Notes: a model not told the origin generated them from the letters alone. Positions 7,271 through 16,321 are shown, counted from the first letter of the stretch. The stretch is DNA of 16,944 bases from Pseudomonadota bacterium (GCA_023386765.1 JAEWJD010000370.1:1-16944); one strand, 5' to 3'. Numbers and translations are program-made.

Positions 7271-7344
7271 GCCGGAACTTTATTGCGTTACGCTCTTTAT
7301 TTGGGCTCTATTTAATACGTCTGAATGAAAGTTTCGCTCTCTTG
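7271..7344. promoter_or_regulatory. AT-rich divergent rhtA/lrp control region with a direct repeat
   Basis: This 74-bp gap is clearly richer in A+T than its surroundings. It holds two near-copies, GCTCTTTATTT (7292-7302) and GCTCTATTTAA (7305-7315), spaced 13 bp apart. Lrp/AsnC proteins usually bind degenerate AT-rich sites next to their own gene and target, so this is the likely operator. No confident -35/-10 pair was assigned. Confidence 0.4.
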
Positions 7345-7827
7345 ATGCCATCCTCCACCGCCATCGAGCTGGATTCCTTCGATCTGGCCATTCTCGCCAT
7401 CCTGCAACGCGACAACACGGTGCCGCAGCGCGAGATCGCGCGCGCCATCCACCTGTCGGCCCCGGCCGTCCAGCGCCGCATCCGGCGGCTGCGCGCCAGC
7501 GGCGTCATCCGCGCCGAAGTGGCGGTGCTCGATCCCACGATGCTGGGCCGCCCGCTCACGCTCATGGTCGAGCTGCACCTGCATGACGAACACCCGCGCC
7601 ACACCGAAACGCTGCGTGCGCGCATCCTGGCCGAGCCGGCCGTGCAGCAGTGCTATCCGATCACCGGCGAGGCCGACTATCTGCTGGTGATCACCGCGGC
7701 CAACATGAGCGATTACGATGCGCTGACCGAACGCCTGTTCCGTGGGGACGACAACATCCGGCGTTTTCGCACCTCGGTCGCCCTGGGCTGCCTGAAAGCC
7801 AGCCTGAACGTGCCGCTGCCCAGCTGA
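7345..7827 (+). CDS. Lrp/AsnC family transcriptional regulator
   Basis: A 160-residue DNA-binding protein of the feast/famine class. The N-terminal helix-turn-helix begins LDSFDLAILAILQRDNTVPQ and continues REIARAIHLSAPAVQRRIRRLRASGVI, where the last helix is the recognition helix. From about residue 62 the RAM ligand domain follows, with VELHLHDEHPRH, the VQQCYPITGEADYLLVI stretch typical of the amino-acid pocket, and an end at SLNVPLPS. The ATG at 7345 is used; a TTG directly in front of it would add one residue. The upstream signal is poor (GAAAG about 12 bases away). By position it probably represses or activates the divergent RhtA-type exporter in response to an amino acid; the effector is unknown. 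Confidence 0.9.
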   Translation: MPSSTAIELDSFDLAILAILQRDNTVPQREIARAIHLSAPAVQRRIRRLRASGVIRAEVAVLDPTMLGRPLTLMVELHLHDEHPRHTETLRARILAEPAVQQCYPITGEADYLLVITAANMSDYDALTERLFRGDDNIRRFRTSVALGCLKASLNVPLPS

Positions 7828-8072
7828 GGCCGGCAGGCCGGTCGCGCGATTGCACGATACGCACTACACTTTTTACGAAACCCCATCCCTGCGGCGAGCC
7901 TCGCCGGCACCGGCGGCCCGCCTTGCAGCCGGCTGGCTGCCCGACCCTCACGCAACATCACGACAAGCCCAATCGAGAGCGGCGGCACCATGAGCGCATT
8001 GATCCATCGACCTACCGGCTGCCCGGCAGCCCCGGCCAGCGGACCGGCGCCCTCGCCGCCTGCACGCCACGC

Positions 8073-8975
8073 ATGAACGGCATGGATATCAACCTCATCC
8101 GCAATTTCGTGGAGATCGTCGATGCGCTCAGCCTGAGCGCGGCGGCCCGGCGGCGCGATGTTACACGCTCCAAGGTGAGCAAGGAACTCAAGGCGCTGGA
8201 AACGTCGCTGGGCGTGAAGCTGCTGCACCGGACCACCCGGCGCATCCTGCTGACCGCCCCCGGCGAAGTGCTCTACGCGCACGGCCGCAGCATCATCCAG
8301 GAGGTCGAATCGGCACGCGAAGCGCTCGATGCGCTACAGCACGTGGTCAGCGGCTCGGTCAGGCTCAGCATCCCCACGGGCCTGGGAGAGCTGTATCTGG
8401 CCGACCTGCTGCTGGCCTTTCACAAGCGCTATCCGCAGGTTCGCATCCGGGTCCTGTTCTCCAACCGCGTCAACGACCTGATGAGCGCGAAGATCGATGT
8501 CGCGGTGCGGCTGGCCAAAGACGTGCAGGATCACCTGGTGGCGCGCGATCTCGGGCCGGTCGAATTCGGTCTATACGCCCACAGCGATTTCGCAAAGAGC
8601 CACCGTTTCGCCAATCCCACCGAAATCCCGCATGGCGTGCTGATCCTGCCGCCTGGCGATGGCAAAACCTATGCCATCACGATCCGCAACCAGCAGGAGG
8701 AGATCGCACTGAAATGCGAGCCCTACCTGACGAGCGAACATTTCCCCTTCCTGAAGCAATCGATGCTCAAGGGCTGCGGCGTGGCGGCGCTGCCCCACTA
8801 CATGGTGATGGATGAGTTGCGCATGGGATCGGTGCAACGCATCTGCCCCGACTGGAGCATCTCGGGGCTGGGCGACCGGCTGTACATCATCACGGCCGAG
8901 GATCGTCGCCCTTCCCAGGCGGTCAAGGTGATGACCGACTTCCTCAGGACGAACCTGAAGCGGTTCGTCTCCTGA
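8073..8975 (+). CDS. LysR family transcriptional regulator
   Basis: A 300-residue regulator. The N-terminal winged helix-turn-helix runs MDINLIRNFVEIVDALSLSA, then AARRRDVTRSKVSKELKALE and LGVKLLHRTTRRILLTAPGE. The rest is a periplasmic-binding-like effector domain: SGSVRLSIPTGLGELYLADL, a DVAVRLAKDVQDHLVARDLG stretch, and GCGVAALPHYMVMDEL near the end. ATG 8073 is given; ATG 8082 is equally possible and gives 297 residues. Neither has a visible ribosome-binding site. The 245 bases upstream (7828-8072) hold no gene that I can support. The gene is tail-to-tail with the Bug/ligase/SDR operon, 19 bases apart, and is the only regulator near that operon, so it is the best candidate to control it. 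The effector is unknown. Confidence 0.9.
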   Translation: MNGMDINLIRNFVEIVDALSLSAAARRRDVTRSKVSKELKALETSLGVKLLHRTTRRILLTAPGEVLYAHGRSIIQEVESAREALDALQHVVSGSVRLSIPTGLGELYLADLLLAFHKRYPQVRIRVLFSNRVNDLMSAKIDVAVRLAKDVQDHLVARDLGPVEFGLYAHSDFAKSHRFANPTEIPHGVLILPPGDGKTYAITIRNQQEEIALKCEPYLTSEHFPFLKQSMLKGCGVAALPHYMVMDELRMGSVQRICPDWSISGLGDRLYIITAEDRRPSQAVKVMTDFLRTNLKRFVS

Positions 8976-8994
8976 GGCCGCGCGGCACCGGCGT

Positions 8995-9964
8995 TCAGTT
9001 GTCCAGCGCGATGTGGTTGTCGGCAATGACCTGACGCCACATCTTCCCATCCGACTTCAGAAAGGCATCGAGCTGGGCCTGGGTCTGCGGCGGCTGCGCC
9101 ACCAGATACTGGTTGTTCAGGGTGGTGATGAAGGCCGGGTCCTGCATGACCGTATCGATCGCCTGCTGCAGCCGCTGCGCGACGGGCGCGGGCGTGGCCA
9201 TCGGCACCGCGATGCCGAACCAGGTCGAAGCACGGAAATCAGGAAATCCCGATTCGGCAATCGTCGGGGTCTGCGGCAGAAACGCCAGGCGCTCGCGTCC
9301 GGTGGTGGCGATGGGCACCAGCTTGCCGGCCTTGATCTGCGGCAGGGAGGTTCCGATCACGTCCACCATCATCTGTGTATCGTTGGACATCAGCGCGGTC
9401 AACGCCGGCGCACTGCCATTGAACGGGATATGGGTAGCCCCCACGCCCAGGCGCGACTTGATCAGCTCGGTCGTCAGTTGCAGCGGGTTGCCCAGCCCGA
9501 TCGAGCTGTAGTTGAGCTGGCCGCGGTGGGCCTTTTCATAGGCTTTCAAGCCCTCGATATCCTTGATCCCGGTCTGGCTGTTGGTGACCAGCACCAGGGG
9601 GGCTTCGGCCAGGATGTTGATCAGCTTGAGTTCGGTATCGGGGTTGTAGGTCAGCTTCTTGTACAGCAGCGGGTTGAGCACCATGCTCGCATTGCTGGCC
9701 AACAGCAGGGTGTAGCCGTCAGCCGGCGCGCGCCACGGCCGAGGCCGCGATGATGGTGTTGGCGCCGGGTTTGTTCTCCACGATCACCGGCTGCTTGATC
9801 TCGGCGGCCAGCGAGTTGGCCAGCGTGCGTGCCAGCACGTCGGCCGATCCGCCCGGGGCATAGGGTGCGATCAGCCGGATGGGCTTGTCGGGAAAGGCGT
9901 CCTGCTGGGCCGAGACGCTGGCCGTGGCCGCCAGCAGGCAGATGGCGATTGCCGTTTTTTTCAT
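8995..9964 (-). pseudogene. Bug/TctC-type periplasmic solute-binding protein, frameshifted
   Basis: A tripartite-tricarboxylate-transporter binding protein that would capture an organic acid in the periplasm. The start at 9964 has GGAG 7 bases upstream and a clear signal peptide (MKKTAIAICLLAATASVSAQ), followed by FPDKPIRLIAPYAPGGSADV, a family hallmark. The first frame stops at 9719-9721 after 81 residues (ending VARAG). The rest of the protein resumes in another frame at about 9733, reading APADGYTLLLASNASMVLNP and on to a normal C-terminus at 8995. Adding back two bases in the GC run at 9725-9734 restores a 323-residue protein, the normal family length. Loss of one GC unit by slippage, or a sequencing error, explains it. 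It lies 28 bases after the ligase gene, so it is the last gene of that operon. No TctA or TctB is near. Confidence 0.85.
9725..9734. other. GC-dinucleotide run at the Bug frameshift point
   Basis: The 10-bp palindrome GGCGCGCGCC lies exactly where the two frames of the binding protein must join. The family reads V-A-R-A-P-A-D-G here, which needs one more GC unit. This is a typical slippage site and also a typical place for sequencing error. Confidence 0.6.
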
Positions 9965-9992
9965 GGGTTATCTCCTCGATGCTTTGAATGAA

Positions 9993-11492
9993 TCACACCT
10001 TGCGCTGCGACGATCCCCAATAGGCGTCGCGCAGCTTTCTTTTTGCGATTTTTCCGTTGTCATCCCGCGGCAGGGTCTGGAACATGAAACCGCGCGGCAG
10101 CTTGTAGGCAGCCAGCCGGCCCTTCAACCATTGCAGCAGCGCTTGCTCCAGCCCGCCGGCCTCGCCAGCCGGTTCGACCAACGCCAGCAGCTTTTCGCCA
10201 TACTCGGGATCCGGCACGCCGATCACCGCGCAATCCGATACCCCGGGATGCTTGAGCAACTCGTTTTCGATCTCTGCCGGGTAGATATTGACCCCGCCGG
10301 AAATCACCAGATCGGAATCACGGTCACACACATACAAAAAGCCATCTGCATCGAGATACCCCATATCGCCCAACGTGATCAGGTCGTCGAAGGCGATGGC
10401 TTGCCGGGCTGCCTCGTTGCCACGGTAGGTGAAATCGGCATAGGCGGGCTGGCGCACGTAGATCAACCCCACCTCCCCCACGGGCACGGGCTGGCGCGCT
10501 TTGTCCAGGATCCGCACCTTGGCGTCGAGCAGCGGCCGACCAGCACTGCCCGGACGTGCCAGTGCATCCTGGGCATGCATGAAGGTGACCAGGCCTGCCT
10601 CGCTGGAAGCATAGGTTTCATGAATGATGGGCCCCATCCACTCGATCATGGCCTTCTTCACTTCGGGCGCACACGGCGAGCCGGTCGAGGCGATGAAGCG
10701 CAACGACGAAATGTCATAGCGCTGGCGCACCTGCTCTGGCAAGCGCAACAGGCGCACATACATGATGGGCACCATGTAGGCGGTATCGATGCGATGCGTC
10801 TGGACCAATTGCAGAAACTGCTCCGGATCAAAGCGCGAGGTCAGCACCACGCATTCGCTGAGCATCAGGGCATTCTGGAAATACAGGCTCGGTGCGCTGT
10901 GATAGATAGGCGCCGTCAGCAGGCTGCGAGCCCCCTGGCGCAGGCCATAGGCGGTCTCCACCAGCTTGCGGTTGACGGCCTGGCGTTGCGCCAACTCCTC
11001 GACCGGAAACGTGTCGCGTACCACGCCCTTGGGACGGCCTGTCGTACCCGACGTGTAGGCCATATGGCCACGCGGGGCAACCAGCGGCCCGTCATAGCAC
11101 GCCTGTTCGGCCAGCCAGGTCTCGTAATCACAGCCGCCCGCGGCAGCATCGATGACGAGTTTTGGAATCGCCGTCTGCAGCGCCGGCTGCAGGGCATCGA
11201 GCAAATCCTGGCTGCTCAGCAAGACCTTGGCGCCGCTGTCTTCCAGGAGGAAACCGATTTCCGCGGCCGTGAAATGCCAGTTGATCGGGCAGTACACCAC
11301 GCCCGCCAGACGGCAGGCATGCACCACATCGGCATACTGCAGGCAGTTCTTCAGCAGCACGGCCAGCACGTCGCCCGGCTGCAGTCCCAGTTGCACCAAT
11401 CCCTGCGCCAGGCGCAGGCCACGCTCCTGCTGCTGCGCGGGATCCCGCTGCTGCCCCTCGCACAGCAAGGTGGAATGGGGTTGCGGTCTCAT
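9993..11492 (-). CDS. AMP-forming acyl-CoA synthetase/ligase (ANL superfamily)
   Basis: Activates a carboxylic acid with ATP to an acyl-AMP and then to the CoA thioester. It has 499 residues. The P-loop YTSGTTGRPKG is at 146-156; IYHSAP and the adenine-binding YASSEAG follow. GDMGYLDADGFLYVCDRDSD contains the ribose-binding Asp and the hinge, ISGGVNIYPAEIEN starts the mobile C-terminal domain, and GKIAKRKL near the end carries the catalytic Lys. The ATG at 11492 shares bases with the stop of the SDR gene (TGATG) and has AAGGGAG 7 bases upstream; a TTG one codon earlier is less likely. The substrate cannot be read. Neighbours (a DECR-like reductase and an acid-binding protein) suggest a medium, unsaturated or aromatic acid. 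It is somewhat short at the N-terminus compared with common 510-550-residue members. Confidence 0.92.
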   Translation of the reverse strand: MRPQPHSTLLCEGQQRDPAQQQERGLRLAQGLVQLGLQPGDVLAVLLKNCLQYADVVHACRLAGVVYCPINWHFTAAEIGFLLEDSGAKVLLSSQDLLDALQPALQTAIPKLVIDAAAGGCDYETWLAEQACYDGPLVAPRGHMAYTSGTTGRPKGVVRDTFPVEELAQRQAVNRKLVETAYGLRQGARSLLTAPIYHSAPSLYFQNALMLSECVVLTSRFDPEQFLQLVQTHRIDTAYMVPIMYVRLLRLPEQVRQRYDISSLRFIASTGSPCAPEVKKAMIEWMGPIIHETYASSEAGLVTFMHAQDALARPGSAGRPLLDAKVRILDKARQPVPVGEVGLIYVRQPAYADFTYRGNEAARQAIAFDDLITLGDMGYLDADGFLYVCDRDSDLVISGGVNIYPAEIENELLKHPGVSDCAVIGVPDPEYGEKLLALVEPAGEAGGLEQALLQWLKGRLAAYKLPRGFMFQTLPRDDNGKIAKRKLRDAYWGSSQRKV

Positions 11493-12355
11493 CAACGGGC
11501 TCCCTTGGCCATGGCCTTGGCCTGGGCCCAGTCATCGTCGCTCCAGGCCTGGTAATCGGTGAAGTAGGCACCATTGGCCAGCGCGTCGCCGCCATCGAGC
11601 GTGATGGTCTGCCCATTGAGCCAAGTGTTGCCCGGGGCCAGCAGAAAGGCGGCCAGATTGCCGATATCCTCGCCCGTGCCGAGTCGGCGCATGGGATTGT
11701 CGAGCTGGCGCTGGCGCGCCGAATCCTGGTTGCCTTCGATACCGGGACGCAGACGCTGGCTGGCCCCTTCGGTCGGGATCACACCCGGTGCTATGGCATT
11801 CAGGCGGATACCCTTGGGCCCCCACTCCACCGCGAGGGATTTGGTCATCGCGTCCAACCCGGCCTTGGACATGGCCGATGGCACCACGAACGGCGCCCCC
11901 GTGTCGACCCAGGTCACCACGATGGACAACACCGCGCCGGGCAGCCCCTGCGCGATCCATTGCCTGCCAACCGCCTGCGTGACGTAGAACGTCCCCCGGA
12001 ACACGATGTCGGAAATAGCATGGAAACCGTTGATGCTCAGGTCTTCAGTGCGGCTGACGAAGTTGCCGGCGGCATTGTTGATCAATGCCGTGAGCGGACC
12101 ATGCTGCTGCCAGATGTGATCCACCTGCCGGGTCACGGCCTCTGCATCGCGGATGTCCAGCGCATGCGCGAAGGCCTGGGCGCCGTGGGTCTCTCGCAAT
12201 GCCTTGACCGCTTCCTGCAGCACCGCCTCGCGGCGTCCCCACAGATGCACCTCGGCCCCCAGCGAGGCCAGCTTGCCGGCCATGGCAAAACCCAGCCCCG
12301 TTCCCCCTCCCGTCACCAGCACCCGCTGTCCACGGTACAAATCGGTCTCGAACAT
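11492..12355 (-). CDS. Short-chain dehydrogenase/reductase, 2,4-dienoyl-CoA reductase-like
   Basis: A 287-residue NAD(P)-dependent Rossmann enzyme. The cofactor motif TGGGTGLG is at 15-22, NNAAGNF at 93-99, and VVPSAMSKAGLDAMTKSLAVEWGPKG carries Lys164. The VVPSA-x-x-KAG form, with Ser in place of the usual Tyr of YxxxK, is the pattern of the DECR1/PDCR branch, as are GxRxNAIAPG, RLGTGEDIGNLAAFL and a WLNGQTITLDGG end. In that branch the working Tyr lies earlier, in a TxYA stretch; here the aligned place reads VVTWVD with Trp149, so the expected Tyr is missing. The ATG at 12355 has GGAGGAG 5 bases upstream. It is first in the SDR-ligase-Bug operon. It probably acts on a CoA thioester; whether it is an active reductase is uncertain. 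Confidence 0.9.
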   Translation of the reverse strand: MFETDLYRGQRVLVTGGGTGLGFAMAGKLASLGAEVHLWGRREAVLQEAVKALRETHGAQAFAHALDIRDAEAVTRQVDHIWQQHGPLTALINNAAGNFVSRTEDLSINGFHAISDIVFRGTFYVTQAVGRQWIAQGLPGAVLSIVVTWVDTGAPFVVPSAMSKAGLDAMTKSLAVEWGPKGIRLNAIAPGVIPTEGASQRLRPGIEGNQDSARQRQLDNPMRRLGTGEDIGNLAAFLLAPGNTWLNGQTITLDGGDALANGAYFTDYQAWSDDDWAQAKAMAKGAR

Positions 12356-12422
12356 ATGGTCTCCTCCAGCGTTTCAAGCACTGTAGAGACATCGCTGTCC
12401 GGGAAATAGCAGCCAGGCGGAA

Positions 12423-12453
12423 CCAGTTTGTTTCCACTCAGGAAACAAACTGG
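12423..12453. promoter_or_regulatory. Perfect 13-bp inverted repeat upstream of the SDR-ligase-Bug operon, candidate operator
   Basis: CCAGTTTGTTTCC (12423-12435) and its exact complement (12441-12453) flank ACTCA. The centre is 83 bases upstream of the SDR start. There is no T-tract on either strand, so it does not look like a terminator. Its core TTCC-N5-GGAA satisfies the loose T-N11-A rule for LysR sites, and the LysR gene at the far end of this operon is a candidate binder. A TetR-type site is also possible. Confidence 0.55.
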
Positions 12454-12486
12454 CGGGATTCGCTTCACTTGCGGCGGCCTGCATGC

Positions 12487-12513
12487 AAAAAAAAAGGGTG
12501 CCCAACGGCACCC
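12487..12513 (-). terminator. Intrinsic terminator of aceA
   Basis: On the minus strand: GGGTGCC, loop GTTG, GGCACCC, then nine T residues. The 7-bp stem is perfect and begins 37 bases after the aceA stop codon. This is the clearest intrinsic terminator in the window. Confidence 0.9.
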
Positions 12514-12550
12514 CAAAACACTCCACCCTACATACGAAACACGTCGGCGC

Positions 12551-13873
<1,323 letters not shown>

Positions 13874-14188
13874 GATGTTCCTCCGATGGATGGTTTTGCA
13901 AGACTAGGGATTCAGGGTCTGGGGCTGCCGTGAATCCGTGCGACACAGTCTACGAGAATGCTGCGCAGCAGCGACTGTTTGCCAGCGGAGGAAATCCATT
14001 TATTTTTCATTTAATCTCAATAACTTATGAGTTTAATTTCATAATATGGAAACGAATTTGGCGCCATGAAATCCATTTTCGCTGCTTTGCAGCATGGGCT
14101 TTCACATGCCGGCATATGCTTTTCACCATGCAAAAAAAGCAGCCTGTGAACGCCTACAATGCAGCTTTCCGATCTTTGCTTTTCTGCC
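13874..14188. promoter_or_regulatory. 315-bp divergent aceA/queF region with an AT-rich island, direct repeat and palindromes
   Basis: No gene is supported here. Composition drops sharply to A+T around 13997-14058. An 11-bp direct repeat, GAAATCCATTT, occurs at 13991-14001 and 14068-14078, 77 bases apart, flanking that island. Short perfect dyads are TGCTGCGCAGCA (13959-13970), GCTGC-TTT-GCAGC (14081-14093) and ATGCCGGCAT (14106-14115). Several -10-like hexamers face aceA within the island (TATTAT, TAAACT), but no unique promoter can be named. The region should contain the aceA promoter and its control sites, and the queF promoter nearer 14100-14180. Confidence 0.5.
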
Positions 14189-15031
14189 ATGCCGCTTTCC
14201 CATGCGCCGCTGGGCCATCACGTGGCCTACCCCAGCGAATATGACGCCTCGCTGCTGTTTCCCATTCCCCGTACCGAGAACCGCGCCGGGCTAGGCCTGT
14301 CCGGCCTGCCGCCGCTGGCCGGACAGGCTCTGCCGTTTCGCGGGGTGGACATCTGGACGGCCTATGAACTCTCCTGGCTGGACGCCAAGGGCAAGCCGCG
14401 CGTGGCTATGGCGAGTTTCGCCATCCCGGCCGACAGTCCCTGCATCATCGAGTCCAAGTCATTCAAGCTCTATCTGAACTCGTTCAACCAGACACGCCTG
14501 CCCAATGCCCATGCGCTGCGCGAGCGCCTCCTGGAAGACCTGTCAAAGGCTGCCGGCGCATCCATCGAGATGGATTTCATGCTGCCGCAGCACTTCAGCA
14601 GCCAGGCCATCGCAGAGCTGGCCGGTTTCAATCTCGACAAGCAGGATATCGAGATCGACCGGTACCAGCCGGCGCCCGAGCTGCTGGCCTGCCTGCCAGG
14701 TGATGAGGTCGAGGAGACACTGGTGTCACAGCTGCTGAAATCCAACTGCCCGGTCACCGGCCAGCCGGACTGGGGCAGCGTGCAGATCCGCTACCGGGGC
14801 CGCCCGATAGACCGGGCGGCGCTGCTCAGGTACATCGTGTCCTTCCGCCAGCACACGGAGTTCCACGAGCATTGCGTCGAGCGCATGTATTGCGACCTGA
14901 TGCGCGCCTGCCAGCCCAGCGAGCTGACCGTGTATGCGCGCTATACGCGGCGCGGCGGGCTGGATATCAACCCCTGGCGCAGCAACCTCCAGGACGCCCC
15001 GCCCGCCAACCTGCGCACCGCCCGCCAGTAA
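14189..15031 (+). CDS. queF: NADPH-dependent 7-cyano-7-deazaguanine reductase (QueF)
   Basis: Reduces the nitrile preQ0 to the amine preQ1, a step in making the tRNA base queuosine. This is the long, two-domain form: 280 residues from the ATG at 14189 (E. coli 282). The nucleophile Cys187 is in LLKSNCPVTGQPDW with the acid Asp194 seven residues on, the same spacing as E. coli Cys190/Asp197. The N-terminal half has the QueF motif as ESKSFKLYLNSFNQTR. EFHEHCVERM supplies the substrate-binding His-Glu region, and YARYTRRGGLDINPWRSN is the C-terminal hallmark. An in-frame ATG at 14159 would add ten residues without family support; neither start has a good ribosome-binding site. It converges with the MFS gene, 21 bases away. 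Confidence 0.96.
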   Translation: MPLSHAPLGHHVAYPSEYDASLLFPIPRTENRAGLGLSGLPPLAGQALPFRGVDIWTAYELSWLDAKGKPRVAMASFAIPADSPCIIESKSFKLYLNSFNQTRLPNAHALRERLLEDLSKAAGASIEMDFMLPQHFSSQAIAELAGFNLDKQDIEIDRYQPAPELLACLPGDEVEETLVSQLLKSNCPVTGQPDWGSVQIRYRGRPIDRAALLRYIVSFRQHTEFHEHCVERMYCDLMRACQPSELTVYARYTRRGGLDINPWRSNLQDAPPANLRTARQ

Positions 15032-15052
15032 GCCCTTGCCGCGCCTTGCCGT

Positions 15053-16312
15053 TCAGGCTGCGCTGCGGCGCGCCTGCACGGCAATCCACTGCGCCAGCAG
15101 CGCGCCCACGGCAAACGCCAGGCCCGCTCCGATCCAGGGGCCCTTGGCGAGCCCGGCATCCAGCATGATGCCGAAGCCCAGCGGCCCGAGCGCCGAGCCC
15201 ACGTCCATGCCCGAATAGACCAGGCCATAGACTGAACCGGTCGAGCCCTTGGGCGTGACGCGACGGATCAGCATGTCACGCGAAGGCGCGGCTACGCCGG
15301 AGCAGAAGCCGGCCAACCCCACCACGAAGGCCGCCAACGAGGCCGGCACCCAGCCCATGGCCAGCAGCACCAGCGTCAGGCCGGCCAGGATGAGCGCTGC
15401 CGTCACGGTGCGTTCGGTGCGCGGCGTGGCCGACACCAGAAAGCCGCCGGCCGCCATGCCGGCCGCCGAGGCCAGCATATACCCCGACAAGGCCGTGCTG
15501 GCCGTGACGCGCGACAGGTCGTAAAGCTGGCCCAGCAGCGGAATGGTGTAGTTCTGCACCGCCGAAAACGCCACCGACGTCGCGGCAAAGAACAGGAAAG
15601 CCCCCCACAGCGCCGGGCGTGCCAACAGGTCCTTGAGCGTCTGCAGCGCGCTTTGCTGCGGCGCGCCGGGTTTGCCCTCCGCACTGTTTTCCTGCGGCAC
15701 GGCCCCGCCCAGCAGGTTGCGCCCCAGGATGGTCAGCAACAAGATGAAGGCGATCAACGCCGCCGCCGAGAACGTCGCCACCCGCCAGTTCGACAGCAGT
15801 GTGATGGAGGTGATGAACACCGGCGTGAGCGCCCAGCCCAGGTTGCCGGTCAGTCCATGAGCCGAATAGGCATGCCCCAGGCGAGCCGCGCTGACGCGGT
15901 GATTGATGATGGAATAGTCGGCCGGATGGAAAATCGAATTGCCCACCCCGCCGATCACGGCAGCTACCATCAGCATGGTGTAGCCGTTGGCCGAGCCGAT
16001 CAGCACGGCCGACAGCACGAAGCAGCTCAGGCCGAACCACAGCACCGGCCGCGCACCGACCCGGTCGACCACGAAGCCCGAAGACGCCTGCCCCAGTCCG
16101 GACACCACGAAAAAGACCGACACCAGCAGACCCAGGCGCGCAAAATCCAGATCAAAGGCCAGGCCGAGCGACACATAGAGCGACGGCAGGATCAGCTGGA
16201 AGAAATGCGAACTGGCATGGGCCACGCCGATCAGCATGATCACCTGCCAGTCTCGGCGGCGCAAAAGAGGAGAGTCGGGACTATCAGGGGAAAGGGCGCT
16301 AGCGGTCGTCAT
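15053..16312 (-). CDS. Major facilitator superfamily transporter
   Basis: An inner-membrane secondary transporter of 419 residues with twelve expected helices in two halves joined by a charged loop near NSAEGKPGAPQQSALQTLKD. MFS marks include DRVGARPVLWFG after helix 2 and, in the second half, SATPRTERTVTAAL. The stretch GVGNSIFHPADYSIINHRVS followed by RLGHAYSAHGLTGNLGWALTPV resembles the fosmidomycin-resistance-like (Fsr) branch, but the substrate is not known. The ATG at 16312 is chosen; an upstream in-frame ATG at 16387 would add 25 residues that cross a GC hairpin. The ribosome-binding site is weak (GCGATATTT), with a strong hairpin directly before it. It lies 127 bases downstream of pgsA on the same strand and may be read from that transcript. 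Confidence 0.88.
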   Translation of the reverse strand: MTTASALSPDSPDSPLLRRRDWQVIMLIGVAHASSHFFQLILPSLYVSLGLAFDLDFARLGLLVSVFFVVSGLGQASSGFVVDRVGARPVLWFGLSCFVLSAVLIGSANGYTMLMVAAVIGGVGNSIFHPADYSIINHRVSAARLGHAYSAHGLTGNLGWALTPVFITSITLLSNWRVATFSAAALIAFILLLTILGRNLLGGAVPQENSAEGKPGAPQQSALQTLKDLLARPALWGAFLFFAATSVAFSAVQNYTIPLLGQLYDLSRVTASTALSGYMLASAAGMAAGGFLVSATPRTERTVTAALILAGLTLVLLAMGWVPASLAAFVVGLAGFCSGVAAPSRDMLIRRVTPKGSTGSVYGLVYSGMDVGSALGPLGFGIMLDAGLAKGPWIGAGLAFAVGALLAQWIAVQARRSAA

Positions 16313-16321
16313 AAATATCGC

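Noticed and set aside
7828..8072. Small gene or longer LysR N-terminus in the gap after the Lrp gene
   Set aside because: The open frame here reads as low-complexity Arg/His/Pro sequence and the LysR fold begins only at MDINLIRNF; no start or ribosome-binding site supports another gene.
9879..11555. Long plus-strand open frame opposite the acyl-CoA ligase
   Set aside because: It has no domain, no ribosome-binding site and low-complexity composition; it is a by-product of codon bias in the ligase gene.
11868..11870. Treating Ser in place of Tyr at the SDR YxxxK motif (Ser160) as a defect
   Set aside because: VVPSAxxKAG with Ser is normal for the DECR branch. Only the second substitution, Trp149, is unexpected.
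12423..12453. Reading the inverted repeat as an intrinsic terminator
   Set aside because: Neither strand has a T-run after the stem, and aceA already has a clear terminator at 12487-12513.
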